Positions 9,021 to 17,449 of a stretch of 64,000 bases of DNA are shown here, piece by piece; the stretch's first letter is position 1; each line of letters begins with the position of its first letter. The notes beneath the pieces were generated by a model, which searched no databases, had not been told where the DNA came from, and saw only the letters and a program-made list of their open reading frames with translations. The stretch is from Ktedonobacter sp. SOSP1-85 (GTDB lineage: Bacteria; Chloroflexota; Ktedonobacteria; Ktedonobacterales; Ktedonobacteraceae): NCBI RefSeq assembly GCF_016587415.1, contig NZ_BNJI01000002.1, forward strand, positions 1,798,001-1,862,000. Reading direction: 5' to 3'. The position numbers were made by a program, and so were the translations under genes.

Positions 9021-10250
9021 GTACTCTGTCATCCTTGATTTGATGAGTTGAAAAAGAAAGAGTATCCTTGAAGGACAAACGAAACAGATCCATTCAAGGA
9101 GGCTCTATGAAAAAGTATACCGTCCAACTCGACGCACAGCAACGTCAGATGCTCGAAAGCATGCTGACTGGAGGGAAGGCCACAGCGCGCAGCCAGACTC
9201 ATGCGAGGATTTTACTGAAAGCCGATCAGGGAAGCTTCGGCCCAGGCTGCTCAGATGAACAGATCGCAGAGGCGCTCGCGGTGGGAAGGGCCACGGTGGA
9301 ACGGGTCCGCCAACGCTTTGTGCAAGCAGGGCTCATCGATGCGCTGGTGCGCAGGCCCCAACCCGAGCGGCCAGAGAAGCGGAAAATGGACGGAGAGTTG
9401 GAAGCGCATCTCGTGACGCTGGCTTGTAGTCAAACAGAAGGAGGAAAGAACCGCTGGACGATGCGTCTGCTCGCCGACACATTGGTGCAATTGGGGTATG
9501 TGGATCAGATCAGCCACCAAACCGTGTGGGTGACGTTAAAAAAAATGAACTCAAACCCTGGCTAAAGAAGTCCTTTTGCATTCCTCCTGAAGCGAATGGG
9601 GAATTTGTCTATCATATGGAAGACGTTCTTGAGGTGTATCAGCGTCCCTATGATCCGCGCTTTCCAAAGCTGTGTCTGGATGAGGGAAGCAAACAACTCC
9701 TGGCCCATACCCGTGAGCCGATCCCGATGGAAATTGGCGCAGCAGAGCGTGTGGATTACGAATATGAACGCAAAGGAGTGTGTAGCATCTTCCTCTGCAT
9801 GGAACCGGAAACAGGAGCGTGCCAGGTGCGTGTGAGCCAGCGACGCACCAAAAAGGACTGGGCTCTGTTTGTGCGTGAGGTGCTCGATCATCACTACCCC
9901 CACGCCGAGAAAATCGTGCTGGTGATGGACAATCTCAACACGCATACGCCTTCGTCGTTTTACGAGGTCTTTCCACCGGCAGAAGCTCGACGGCTGACGG
10001 AGAAGTTGGAGATCCATTACACCCCCAAGCATGGCAGTTGGCTCAATATGGCTGAGATCGAATTGTCGATCCTTGCGCGGCAGTGCTTGTCCGACCGCTT
10101 TGCGAGCATGGCAGCGCTAGCTGCTCAGGGAGATGCCTGGCAGGCTGAACGCAACCGGTCGAAAGTCTCCATCAATTGGCGCTTCACCACCGCAGATGCA
10201 CGCATCAAGCTCAAGCGCCTTTACCCATCAATTGAACAATGACAGAGTAC
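9021..10250 (+). mobile_element. IS630-family element, copy A
   Basis: The ends are GTACTCTGTCAT at 9021 and its complement ending at 10250, with weaker matching further inward. The element is flanked on both sides by TA (9019-9020 and 10251-10252), the target duplication typical of IS630. Length is about 1.23 kb. It carries one transposase made by frameshifting. Confidence 0.85.
9107..10242 (+). CDS. IS630-family transposase, two frames joined by -1 frameshift
   Basis: The first frame (9107-9565) starts at ATG after AAGGAGG and holds the HTH part (DEQIAEALAVGRATVERVRQRF, then RRPQPERPEKRKM). At 9538-9545 there are eight A residues. Reading L-K-K and slipping back one base on A-AAA-AAA continues into the second frame (to 10242), which holds the DDE catalytic part: Asp in LCLDEGSKQ, Asp in LVMDNLNTHT and Glu in SWLNMAEIELS. 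The second IS copy at 12290-13504 has the same eight-A site in the same place, so this is very likely programmed frameshifting and not damage. The fused product is about 378 residues. Confidence 0.88.
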
Positions 10251-10253
10251 TAG

Positions 10254-10549
10254 CTCTACCTCAATGCTGGGCGCAGGGCCGCGCGCTGTTGCTCAAACAG
10301 GTTATGACCGCTGGCGTCTCTCGCGTACATGTCTCCGAAACGGCAGCCCAAACCTGGAAAACCGCTGTTGCCTCTCCGTATAACCTTACCGCGCGCGAAC
10401 TGGATGTCCTGCGCCTGCTCGCTGAGGGACATCCAGACACGCGCATTGCCCAGGCGCTGGTGCTAAGTCCGCGCACCATCAACACCCACCTGCGCTCGAT
10501 CTACGCCAAACTTGGCGTCTCCTCGCACAGCAACACGTCGCGCGCTTGA
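10254..10549 (+). pseudogene. LuxR-type HTH C-terminal relic
   Basis: This fragment begins at the edge of IS copy A. It preserves a complete GerE/LuxR helix-turn-helix (LTARELDVLRLLAEG, then RTINTHLRSIYAKLGVSS) but nothing of the sensor part. Just after this the frame is disturbed: the expected SRTAATRYALEHKL ending is broken by small indels and a stop. No promoter or start is visible. It is probably the end of a LuxR or SARP-like regulator destroyed by rearrangement. Confidence 0.75.
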
Positions 10550-10557
10550 ACACAAAC

Positions 10558-11025
10558 TTATCGCGTTTGGGGAGCCTCGTTCGGGGGAGGAATAATCCAG
10601 TCCCAGCGAGGCATGGGATCGAGATCTTTCGGGATTTCTCCATCGTATTGTGAGACGGAGAGCGCAACGCGGCTTCCCCATTCGATATAGCTGACGAAAG
10701 CCGCGCGGAACTCGGCATCAGAGGGCAGGCCGATCTCGTCTGCAGTTTCGATGAGCAGGCTTACCCAGCGGGCGCGCTGCTGTTCGCTGAGATGACGGTG
10801 CAGGTGAGCCGAGATCAACTGGCGGTGTCCTCCGCGCTGCCGGGTATAGGTTTGTGGACCGCCCAGAATCTCGGCAAGCGCCCAGGCCACACGCTGCGGG
10901 TGATCCTGAGCCATCGCTCCAAAGACCGGCTGCAAAATGGGGTCGTTGACCACCCTGCCATAGAAAATCGAGGTTAGCCGCTTGAAGGTTTCCTCTCCGC
11001 CAGCCCATTCATACAGTGTGGGCAC
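10558..11025 (-). CDS. group II truncated hemoglobin
   Basis: This is a 155-residue protein starting at GTG 11025, with GGAG nine bases upstream. It has the truncated globin pattern: LYEWAGGEETFKRLTSIFY at helix A-B, DPILQPVFGAM in the CD/E region, the proximal His in GGHRQLISAHLHRHL, and ARWVSLLIETADEIGLP near helix G-H. The Pro-rich tail (PRWDWIIPPPN) is typical of close relatives. Family roles are oxygen or NO binding and detoxification. The next gene on the same strand is a small monooxygenase-like protein, 38 bases away, and the two may be co-transcribed. Confidence 0.88.
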   Translation of the reverse strand: MPTLYEWAGGEETFKRLTSIFYGRVVNDPILQPVFGAMAQDHPQRVAWALAEILGGPQTYTRQRGGHRQLISAHLHRHLSEQQRARWVSLLIETADEIGLPSDAEFRAAFVSYIEWGSRVALSVSQYDGEIPKDLDPMPRWDWIIPPPNEAPQTR

Positions 11026-11063
11026 ACTCTCTTCTCCATGTTCATAAATGCTCCTTCAGTTTA

Positions 11064-11369
11064 CTACTTTTTGCCAGCAATCGCGGTCACTTCATAATGA
11101 CGCATTTCCTGAATATTGCTTACAAACGGACTTATCGCTCTGAAAAAGCTCTGAAACTCTGGACTTTTGCGAAAGCCCTGTAGATGGCCTTCTATGGAGT
11201 CCCATTCAATCCGCAGGATATAGGACGTGGGCTCTTCAGCGCAGCGAGCCAGTTCATAACCAAGACAGTGAGGAGATTGTAGCAGAGCTTCGCTCGCGTG
11301 GCTATAGGCTCGTTCAAGTTCGGAGCCCTGCCCCTCTGAGATGAGGTAACGGATATATTCAACGATCAT
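11064..11369 (-). CDS. antibiotic biosynthesis monooxygenase-like (ABM) small protein
   Basis: This is a 101-residue protein. I chose ATG 11369 because GAAAGGACG lies upstream; an earlier in-frame ATG at 11426 has none. It has a ferredoxin-like dimeric ABM fold pattern: EYIRYLIS at the start, LERAYSHASEALLQSPHCLGYELARC in the middle, and RIEWDSIEGHLQGFRKSPEFQSFF, the usual W-xS-xEaH-xxFRxSpeF signature. Enzymes of this family are cofactor-free monooxygenases or heme-degrading proteins. It lies directly upstream of the hemoglobin gene. Confidence 0.82.
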   Translation of the reverse strand: MIVEYIRYLISEGQGSELERAYSHASEALLQSPHCLGYELARCAEEPTSYILRIEWDSIEGHLQGFRKSPEFQSFFRAISPFVSNIQEMRHYEVTAIAGKK

Positions 11370-11425
11370 AGTATTGTATCGTCCTTTCGTCAAAAGCTGG
11401 AAACGCAACCGTATTCTCTTTTTCA

Positions 11426-11661
11426 AGAGGTGGTTGATGCCATGCGGAGGAAGTCCGCGCGCAAAGCGCTATTCTCGCAAAAGGCGCCTTGCATCGTAGT
11501 CGAGATCATCGTGGCGGGTGTGCGAATACCGCGCATGATCATGCAGAGATGCTCACCTTTGACATGTACAGCAACGTCTCTGGATGCGGTGATACGCATA
11601 ACCTCTTCCGCGATTTGCTGGCAGAGCAGCTGGTAGGTAAATGACCTGAAAACTGGATCTG
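11426..11661 (-). pseudogene. folE: GTP cyclohydrolase I (folE) C-terminal relic
   Basis: About 78 residues match the end of FolE: QLLCQQIAEEVMRITASRDV, then the conserved HLCMIMRGIRTPATMISTTM and GAFCENSALRADFL. The N-terminal two thirds, with most of the zinc and substrate residues, are absent. The homology ends at 11661, exactly where copy 3 of the 20-base repeat begins, so the break was made by, or at, that element. Confidence 0.8.
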
Positions 11662-11681
11662 CCCACGGGGTGCGCAACGAG
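11662..11681 (+). repeat. 20-base repeat, copy 3
   Basis: CCCACGGGGTGCGCAACGAG; left end of the 183-base element, abutting the folE relic. Confidence 0.75.
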
Positions 11682-11824
11682 ATGCGTTTTTGTGCTGAGG
11701 GGTCTTCACAGGCTCGCTCAACGCTCAGGCTTTTTCTTGACCAAGAGGCCGAAAATACCTCTGCATTATGCGAACGGAAGAGCTGCGAAGAACGTTCTCA
11801 AGCCAAATTGTTGCTGAGGTAAAA

Positions 11825-11844
11825 CTCGTTGCGCAACCCGTGGG
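11825..11844 (-). repeat. 20-base repeat, copy 4
   Basis: On the minus strand CCCACGGGTTGCGCAACGAG; right end of the 183-base element, abutting the transposase relic. Confidence 0.75.
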
Positions 11845-12289
11845 TAACGTGGCGTGGTCTGGTCGAGATAGTAGAAAAATGGCTGAGAAGCGTAGGCAGC
11901 ACGCTTGCCATGGCGGATGGCGGTCACCTCTTGTGTGGTAAAACGTGCTCGCTCGCGATAAAAGGTGCGTTCACTCACCGCAGGAATGCCTTGCTTCGCA
12001 CATTCTTCGCAGTACAGCCAGTAGACTGCCGCAGCGCGTTTGGCCTGGGGAACGGCGTAGTGAGCAGTCAGGTACTCTTCGAGCAACTGTTTGGAAGCCT
12101 CGGGCAAGCGCGTCTTTCGGTTCCCGCGTTGGGCAACCTTGTCCAAGAGTCCGAAATATCCGCATCCATATTCTGCTTCCGCCTGGCGAAAGGCGGCCAT
12201 CCAATTCTGGATGCTGCGTGCAGTGAAACTGATGGCTTCGCCATAGCGATACGCCAGAATCTGGCTGAGTCGCCGATTGGCAGCCTCTA
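11845..12289 (-). pseudogene. Mu/TnsB-like DDE transposase relic
   Basis: This internal fragment of about 148 residues has SFTARSIQNWMAAFRQAEAEYG, RKTRLPEASKQLLEEYL, VSERTFYRERARF and RHGKRAAYASQPFFYYLDQT, the region just before the catalytic DDE core in TnsB/Mu-type transposases. The N-terminus is cut by IS630 copy B: the apparent start codon lies inside that IS. The C-terminus is cut at the 20-base repeat at 11844. Nothing catalytic remains. Confidence 0.75.
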
Positions 12290-13504
12290 GTGCTCTGACC
12301 AAGTTGAATTAAAAAGAAGAAAAGGAAGAGGTAACCTTGAGATGAACACAAACCACAACAAGGAGACCTCTTTGAAAAAGCATATCATCCGTTTGCAACG
12401 AGAACAACATCAGACATTAGAAGCGCTCATCAACTGCGGCCAGTCCTCAGCTCGCAGAATCAAACATGCTCAGATCCTACTCAAAAGCGAACAAGGCTGG
12501 AGAGATAAGCAGATCATGGAGGCCTTTGGAGTGGGAGAAACCACGATTTGGCGGGTGCGCAGGCGATATTTGGAAAAGGGACTGGACCAGGCACTCCATC
12601 GTCGTCCCCAGCCAGAGCGACCTGAGAAGCGCAAACTGAGTGGAGAAGCCGAAACGCATCTGATTGCCCTGGCTTGTACGCAGGCTCCAAGCGGATACGA
12701 ACGCTGGAGTATTCGCTTGCTGACGAAGACCGCTATCGAACTGGAGGTGGTTTCGCAGGTGGGAAGAGAGACAGTGAGACAGGTGCTAAAAAAAATGTGC
12801 TCAAACCCTGGCTGAAAAAGCAATGGTGCATCCCACCAGAACAAAATGCCGAATGTGTCTATCACATGGAAGATGTGCTCGAAGTCTACCAGAGACCATA
12901 TGATCCGAAGAGGCCACAAGTTTGCATGGATGAGGCAAGCAAACAATTGCTCGCTGATACCCGTGAGCGGCTTCCTCTGCAGAAAGGAAAGCCCGAGCGT
13001 TACGACTACGAGTATGAGCGAGAGGGAACAGCCAATCTCTTCATCGCCACCGAACCACTAACGGGAAGGCGGGTGGTAGCGGTGACAGAGCGACGAACGC
13101 GCGTGGATTGGGCACACTTTGTGCGTGATCTGATCGAGGTCCAGTATCCCGATGCCGAGAAGATCGTGTTCGTCATGGATAACTTGAACACGCATACGCC
13201 TGCCTCGCTCTACGAGGCTTTCCCGGCCCAAGAAGCTCGGCGTCTGGCTGAAAAGGTAGAAATCCATTGGACGCCAAAACATGGGAGTTGGCTGAATATG
13301 GCCGAAATTGAACTCTCTGTTCTGGCACGCCAATGCCTCGGTGAACGCATTGCTGGCAAGCAAGAGCTATGCCAACGGGTCTCGGCCTGGCAAGACCAGC
13401 GCAATCAGGCTCAGATGAAGATCAACTGGCGTTTCACAACAGCCGACGCCCGTATCAAGTTGAAGCGCCTCTATCCATCTTTCGATTGAAGGTGGTCAGA
13501 GCAC
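12290..13504 (+). mobile_element. IS630-family element, copy B
   Basis: The ends are GTGCTCTGACCA at 12290 and the complement TGGTCAGAGCAC ending at 13504, flanked by TA at 12288-12289 and 13505-13506. The right-hand TA is shared with the next IS630 element, so the two sit head to tail with only TA between them. Confidence 0.85.
12372..13489 (+). CDS. IS630-family transposase, two frames joined by -1 frameshift
   Basis: The start is a TTG at 12372 after AGGAGACC, aligning with the ATG of copy A. An upstream in-frame ATG at 12342 has no ribosome site. The first frame runs to 12815 and carries the HTH (KQIMEAFGVGETTIWRVRRRY). The eight-A slippery run at 12789-12796 then leads into the second frame, which carries the DDE residues: Asp in VCMDEASKQ, Asp in FVMDNLNTHT and Glu in SWLNMAEIELS. 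It is closely related to copy A in protein sequence but clearly diverged, so the two are not recent duplicates. Confidence 0.88.
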
Positions 13505-13506
13505 TA

Positions 13507-14713
13507 GTGCTCTGTTCCTTAAATCCTGTAATAAAAGGTTCGGCGCCGGTGTCGAGGCGACTTAGGAGGTCGTCCCCAGACCCAGGACTTGGCGCGAGCG
13601 TTGAGTTGCGCGGTGGTCACGCGCCTGGCCAGGTCAATCTCGCTCGGGTTGGCAAAGCTCTGTCCAGCGAAGGCGTCGCGGCGAAAGAGCCGCCACCAGC
13701 CCTCCTGGAGATTGAGCCAGCACGCTCCTTTGGGAATGAAGATCTGGTGGAGCCGGGGATGTTCGGCCAGCCAGGTGCGCGTCTCCAGACTGTTATGACT
13801 ACTCAAATTGTCCGTAATGATGAAAATGTCGCCAATGGGATTGTCGGCCTCGATCAGCTTCAGTAACTCGATGTAATTCGTCGAGTTGCGCGACGGGGCA
13901 CAGCGGATGAGTTCTTTGCCATCGCGCACGCGCAACGCCCCATAAATCCAGGTTTTCTCCAGCCCCCGGCTGTACTCCAGAGGTGCTTTGATCCGGTGCC
14001 CATTCGCTGACCAGCCAGGTGCTGGGGGAAGCTGCGCGGCAAGACCGGCCCGAGTTCATCGGCACAGATGGTCGTCGAGCCCTCGGGTGGGTCCGTGTAG
14101 TGGCTGACGACCGCTACCCTTTTGGGACACGCGTCTTTGTCATCGCTCTCCCCCCAACTGTGCGTCCGACGCCAGCGCACTCCCTCACGGAGGCAAATTC
14201 GGCGAACCTGGCTGCGTTTGACCTGGATGCCTCCTTCTTGAGCCGCGTCTGTCAGCGTATTTAAGCTCCAGCGTGCCGCTCCCTGTTCCTCGCGCACATC
14301 CAGTTCTCCGCTGGAACGTCTCTTCAATTTACCTGGCGGGGCAGAACGTGCCAGGGCAAGAATCCGGCTGTCATCTTCCGCCGTCAAGCGGCGGGGACGG
14401 CCTGTTCTCGGTCGATCTCCCAACCCTTCAATCCCTTGGACATCGAAGCGATGCAGCCGGCGGCGCACCGTCTGCGGGCTACAGTTGAGCTCTTGGGCGA
14501 TGGTTTCCACCCGCTCGCCATCCCAACTGCGGACCACGATCCTGGCATGGACAATCCAGTCGGCTGGCCCATGCCGGCTGGCGGCCAGTTTGCGCACCCA
14601 GCGTTCTTCTTGTTCATCGCAAGCTGGGCGCGCTCGCAAGGTTTTTGGCATGGCTCTGTTCCTTTCTTCCATCCCTCCCTTCTTATTTTACTCCCACTTA
14701 AGGAACAGAGCAC
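13507..14713 (-). mobile_element. IS630-family element C (different subgroup)
   Basis: The ends are GTGCTCTGTTCCTTAA at 13507 and TTAAGGAACAGAGCAC ending at 14713, flanked by TA at 13505-13506 and 14714-14715. The terminal eight bases match copy B, but the transposase belongs to another IS630 subgroup. It sits inside an IS6-family transposase remnant. Confidence 0.85.
13519..14651 (-). pseudogene. IS630-family transposase, frameshifted
   Basis: The first frame (from ATG 14651 after GAAAGGAAC) holds the HTH part (ETIAQELNCSPQTVRRRLHRF, then RPRTGRPRRLT) and the first catalytic Asp (CADELGPV). Near 14030, at TTCCCCCAG, the continuation (PAPGWSANGHRIKAP, then WIYGALRVRDGKELI and ITDNLSSHNS) is in the -1 frame. 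ACWLNLQEGWW carries the last acidic residue. The shift lies at a run of five C, which is not a canonical slippery heptamer, so I treat it as probably inactivating; programmed slippage remains possible. Confidence 0.75.
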
Positions 14714-14715
14714 TA

Positions 14716-14979
14716 GGCGACTGTCTGCTTCATCGAAACAACAAATATCTCAATAATCGCCTGGAGCAAGATCATCGGGGAATCAAGCAACGGTATTACC
14801 CCATGCATGGCTTCGGAAGCTTCGATTCGGCTGCCCGTTTCTGTTCTGCTTTTGATGAATTGCGGAACTATCTTCGCCCTCACTCCATCATGGGAGAACC
14901 AGCCACGCTCTCCGAGCAGCGACGAGCTTTCCTTGATCGGCTTATCGCTTTGAAAGGAGCCATGCGAGTCATTTCCTAA
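14716..14979 (+). pseudogene. IS6-family transposase C-terminal relic
   Basis: About 85 residues match the end of IS6/IS26-type transposases: NKYLNNRLEQDHRGIKQRYY, HGFGSFDSAARFCSAFDELRNY and SEQRRAFLDRLIALK. The catalytic Glu region (LEQDHRGIK) is present, but the HTH and the first Asp are missing. It is cut on the left by IS630 element C; no left half is found on the other side of the IS630 pair, so a deletion must also have happened. Confidence 0.8.
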
Positions 14980-15438
14980 CACAATACAGCAATTTCCATA
15001 TGTACCTGGTCCTTGATAAGCTTCTGTGCTCTCAGTTCTGACAGAACCCTTTTTTCCGAGTTCGCCCAGGTATTTGCAGATCCGTGCTGACAGATGGCCC
15101 TTATAGAGCCGAAAACAGTTCCCTGGGTCCTGGCGAGATTCGTCCTCATATACGCATGATTTGCCCCTGGTAAGGATAGAAGAAGATGATTATACTATGT
15201 CCATGTTTCTCTTGAAGGAGTCACGACAAGGGACAGGACGACAGGTAGCCCTGATGTACTAGCAAACGAAAGACAGCGACGTGATCTACCACTACAATGA
15301 AATGGTGTTGGCACCTTTGCAAGGGGTTCTGTTGTCATTACTCTTTATCTGCGTTGCCCCTGACCAGATATCAAATAGCTGAAATAAGGAGCACCTGTAT
15401 CGCAGAGTGTTTCCAAATTGCATAAGGAGTCTTATACG
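14980..15438. other. gene-free stretch
   Basis: No convincing reading frame, RNA or repeat was seen in these 459 bases. The last 60 bases should contain the promoter of the HD-domain gene, whose ribosome site is AAGGAG at 15424. Confidence 0.5.
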
Positions 15439-16077
15439 ATGCCGAAAAACATTGCTGGTATTGCCATTCCTGATAGTTCCCTGGCCAACGAAGCCGCAGA
15501 ACTCCTGCGCGAACATGGGACCCCACTGCTTTGGAACCATTCACATCGCGTCTACCTCTTCGGAGCCCTACAGGGGCACCAGACAGGGATGCACTATGAT
15601 CCTGAATTGCTCTACATTAGCGCGCTCTTCCATGATCTCGGGCTGACAGAGAAGTACCGCAGCCAGGACAAACGCTTCGAGGTCGATGGAGCCAATGCCG
15701 CCCGTGATTTTCTTACCAGTCATGGCATTCCTCACGCCTCAATTCAACTGGTTTGGGATGCGATTGCATTCCATACAACGATTGGCATTGCGCAATATAA
15801 AGAACCTGTTGTGGCTCTGGTCAATGCTGGCGTTGGCCTCGATGTCATAGGAGAAGGCTATGAGGATCTTGCCGAAGAGGTTCGTGGGCAGGTCGTAGCA
15901 GCGTTCCCACGCGATGGCTTTAAACACAAGATCCTGCATGCCTTCCTTGAGGGCTTCGCACATAAACCAGAGACGACCTTTGGCAACATCAAGTCGGATG
16001 TATGCGAACGCTTCCTTCCAGGCTACAAGCGACCAAACTTCTGTGACTACGTCCTCCAGTCACCATGGAATGAATAG
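15439..16077 (+). CDS. HD-domain hydrolase (cyanamide hydratase-like)
   Basis: This is a 212-residue protein; ATG 15439 lies 10 bases after AAGGAG. The metal-binding HD pattern is visible as WNHSHRVYLFGAL (first His), YISALFHDLGL (HD pair) and a later Asp in VNAGVGLDVIG. The downstream half (FCDYVLQSPW near the end) resembles cyanamide hydratase-like HD proteins and not nucleotide phosphohydrolases. Substrate unknown. A 13-bp hairpin follows the gene. Confidence 0.8.
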   Translation: MPKNIAGIAIPDSSLANEAAELLREHGTPLLWNHSHRVYLFGALQGHQTGMHYDPELLYISALFHDLGLTEKYRSQDKRFEVDGANAARDFLTSHGIPHASIQLVWDAIAFHTTIGIAQYKEPVVALVNAGVGLDVIGEGYEDLAEEVRGQVVAAFPRDGFKHKILHAFLEGFAHKPETTFGNIKSDVCERFLPGYKRPNFCDYVLQSPWNE

Positions 16078-16113
16078 GGCCAGAGAGAGAAGACTTCTGA
16101 AGCAGAACGCGTG

Positions 16114-16144
16114 GCTTCCGCCTCTATCTTGTAGAGGCGGAAGC
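16114..16144 (+). terminator. 13-bp perfect hairpin
   Basis: GCTTCCGCCTCTA and TAGAGGCGGAAGC surround a five-base loop, 37 bases after the HD gene stop. No T run. Confidence 0.6.
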
Positions 16145-16226
16145 TCAGGTTGCCTCGGATCCAATGTATGTCAACTGACTCATCAATCGAAGATAAAAAA
16201 CATCCAAGGTTAAAAGGGAGAGGCGA

Positions 16227-17177
16227 ATGAAAGCTATTGGCATTCTGTCTGAAAACATTGGCGGTTCCGAGCTTTTGGAAGTGGTAGAGGTTGCGAACCC
16301 GGTTCCTGCTGCTGGGGAAGTGCTTTTGCAGGTGAAAGCTGCGGCTTTAACACCTGATGAACTCACATGGCCGGAAACATGGTACGTCCATGGGGAGAGC
16401 GCCCAGCCACGACCACGTCCTATTATCCCAGGCCATGAAGTTTCCGGGATTGTTGAAGCAGTTGGTGAGGAGGTGACAGAGTTCCAAGTAGGCGATGAAG
16501 TCTATGGGCTTCCCCGCTTTGATCATGATGGTGTCTGGGCTGAATATGCCATTGTCACTCCCAATCAGATTGCCCGACGACCCCGATCAGTCAGTCATGA
16601 AGAGAGTGCGGCTCTTTCCCTCTCGGCGCTCACCGCCTGGCAGGCACTCTTCAAGAAGGGAAACCTGCAAGCGGGGCAGCGTATCCTCATCCACGGGGCC
16701 GCTGGGGGGGTTGGTAACTATGCCGTCCAGCTCGCTCATCGGAAAGGCGCATACGTGATCGCCGTGGCTTCTGGACAGCATCGCGAGACTCTACTCGGCC
16801 TCGGTGCTGATGAAGTGATCGATTATATCACGACCAGCGTTTCTGAAGCAGTGAGTGATATCGACTTTATCTTCGATGTGGTGGGAGCCTCGGTGATTGA
16901 AGCGAGCTTCAAATTGCTCAAACTAGAGGGGACCTATGTAGGGATTGCCAGCAACGCCTATAATCTGGTGAGTAAATATGCCGAGCAGTACCAAAAGAAA
17001 GGAATCTGGTTCATCGTTGAAGCCGACGCCGATGATCTTACACAGCTTGCTCACCTCACCGATGAAGGGCATCTAAAACCACGGATCGAGAAAGTGTACC
17101 CTCTGGAACAAGCTCGTCAAGCCTACGAGCGCCTCTTAGAAGGCCATCTGCGCGGAAAAATAGTTCTGAGTGTCTAG
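16227..17177 (+). CDS. MDR-superfamily NADP-dependent oxidoreductase (quinone reductase type)
   Basis: This is a 316-residue protein; ATG after AAAAGGGAG. It has a GroES-like N-terminal half (PRPIIPGHEVSGIVEAVGEEV, then FQVGDEVYG) and a Rossmann half with ILIHGAAGGVGNYAVQLA, the AxxGVG motif of zeta-crystallin-type enzymes. The structural and catalytic zinc cysteines of alcohol dehydrogenases are absent, so it belongs to the zinc-free quinone oxidoreductase branch. The C-terminal VYPLEQARQAYERLLEGHLRGKIVL is typical. It stands alone with no obvious operon partner. Confidence 0.88.
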   Translation: MKAIGILSENIGGSELLEVVEVANPVPAAGEVLLQVKAAALTPDELTWPETWYVHGESAQPRPRPIIPGHEVSGIVEAVGEEVTEFQVGDEVYGLPRFDHDGVWAEYAIVTPNQIARRPRSVSHEESAALSLSALTAWQALFKKGNLQAGQRILIHGAAGGVGNYAVQLAHRKGAYVIAVASGQHRETLLGLGADEVIDYITTSVSEAVSDIDFIFDVVGASVIEASFKLLKLEGTYVGIASNAYNLVSKYAEQYQKKGIWFIVEADADDLTQLAHLTDEGHLKPRIEKVYPLEQARQAYERLLEGHLRGKIVLSV

Positions 17178-17222
17178 AACAAACGCAAGCATTGTTTCAT
17201 CATTTGGGTGAAAGTTGGTAAA

Positions 17223-17380
17223 TTGGCTGAATCTTCGGACAAAAGTGAGCGTGGATGGCCTCTGCGTCCGAAGATTCAGCCAAATTTTTCATGGATGAAT
17301 CTTCGGACAGATTTCCACCTGTTGTGAAGCTCAGTCCGCTTCGAGAGCGGATCGTTACTCGTCTGTCCGAAGAGTCGGCC
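17223..17380. repeat. four alternating copies of a GAATCTTCGGACA-type motif
   Basis: TTGGCTGAATCTTCGGAC at 17223-17240 has an exact inverted copy at 17266-17283. A shorter copy (GAATCTTCGGACAGA) at 17297-17311 is mirrored by TCTGTCCGAAGAGTCGGCC at 17362-17380. The four copies alternate in orientation, giving two hairpins or a set of protein-binding or recombination sites. No gene overlaps. Confidence 0.7.
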
Positions 17381-17386
17381 CAAAAT

Positions 17387-17406
17387 CTCACGAGATGCGC
17401 AGCGAG
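17387..17406 (+). repeat. 20-base repeat, copy 7 (diverged)
   Basis: CTCACGAGATGCGCAGCGAG, 17 of 20 identical to copy 1. It lies 43 bases beyond the stop of the minus-strand prenyltransferase-repeat gene and directly after the alternating repeat cluster. Confidence 0.6.
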
Positions 17407-17449
17407 CTAAGCTCAAGTAAATCTTCTCAATCGGGAGTATCTTTCGAGA

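Larger units (their letters stand above)
11662..11844. mobile_element. 183-base MITE-like element with 20-base terminal inverted repeats
   Basis: Both ends are copies of the 20-base repeat facing inward (19 of 20 identical). One flank is a cut-off folE fragment, the other a cut-off transposase fragment. The interior has no convincing gene. It has the form of a non-autonomous element. Confidence 0.55.
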
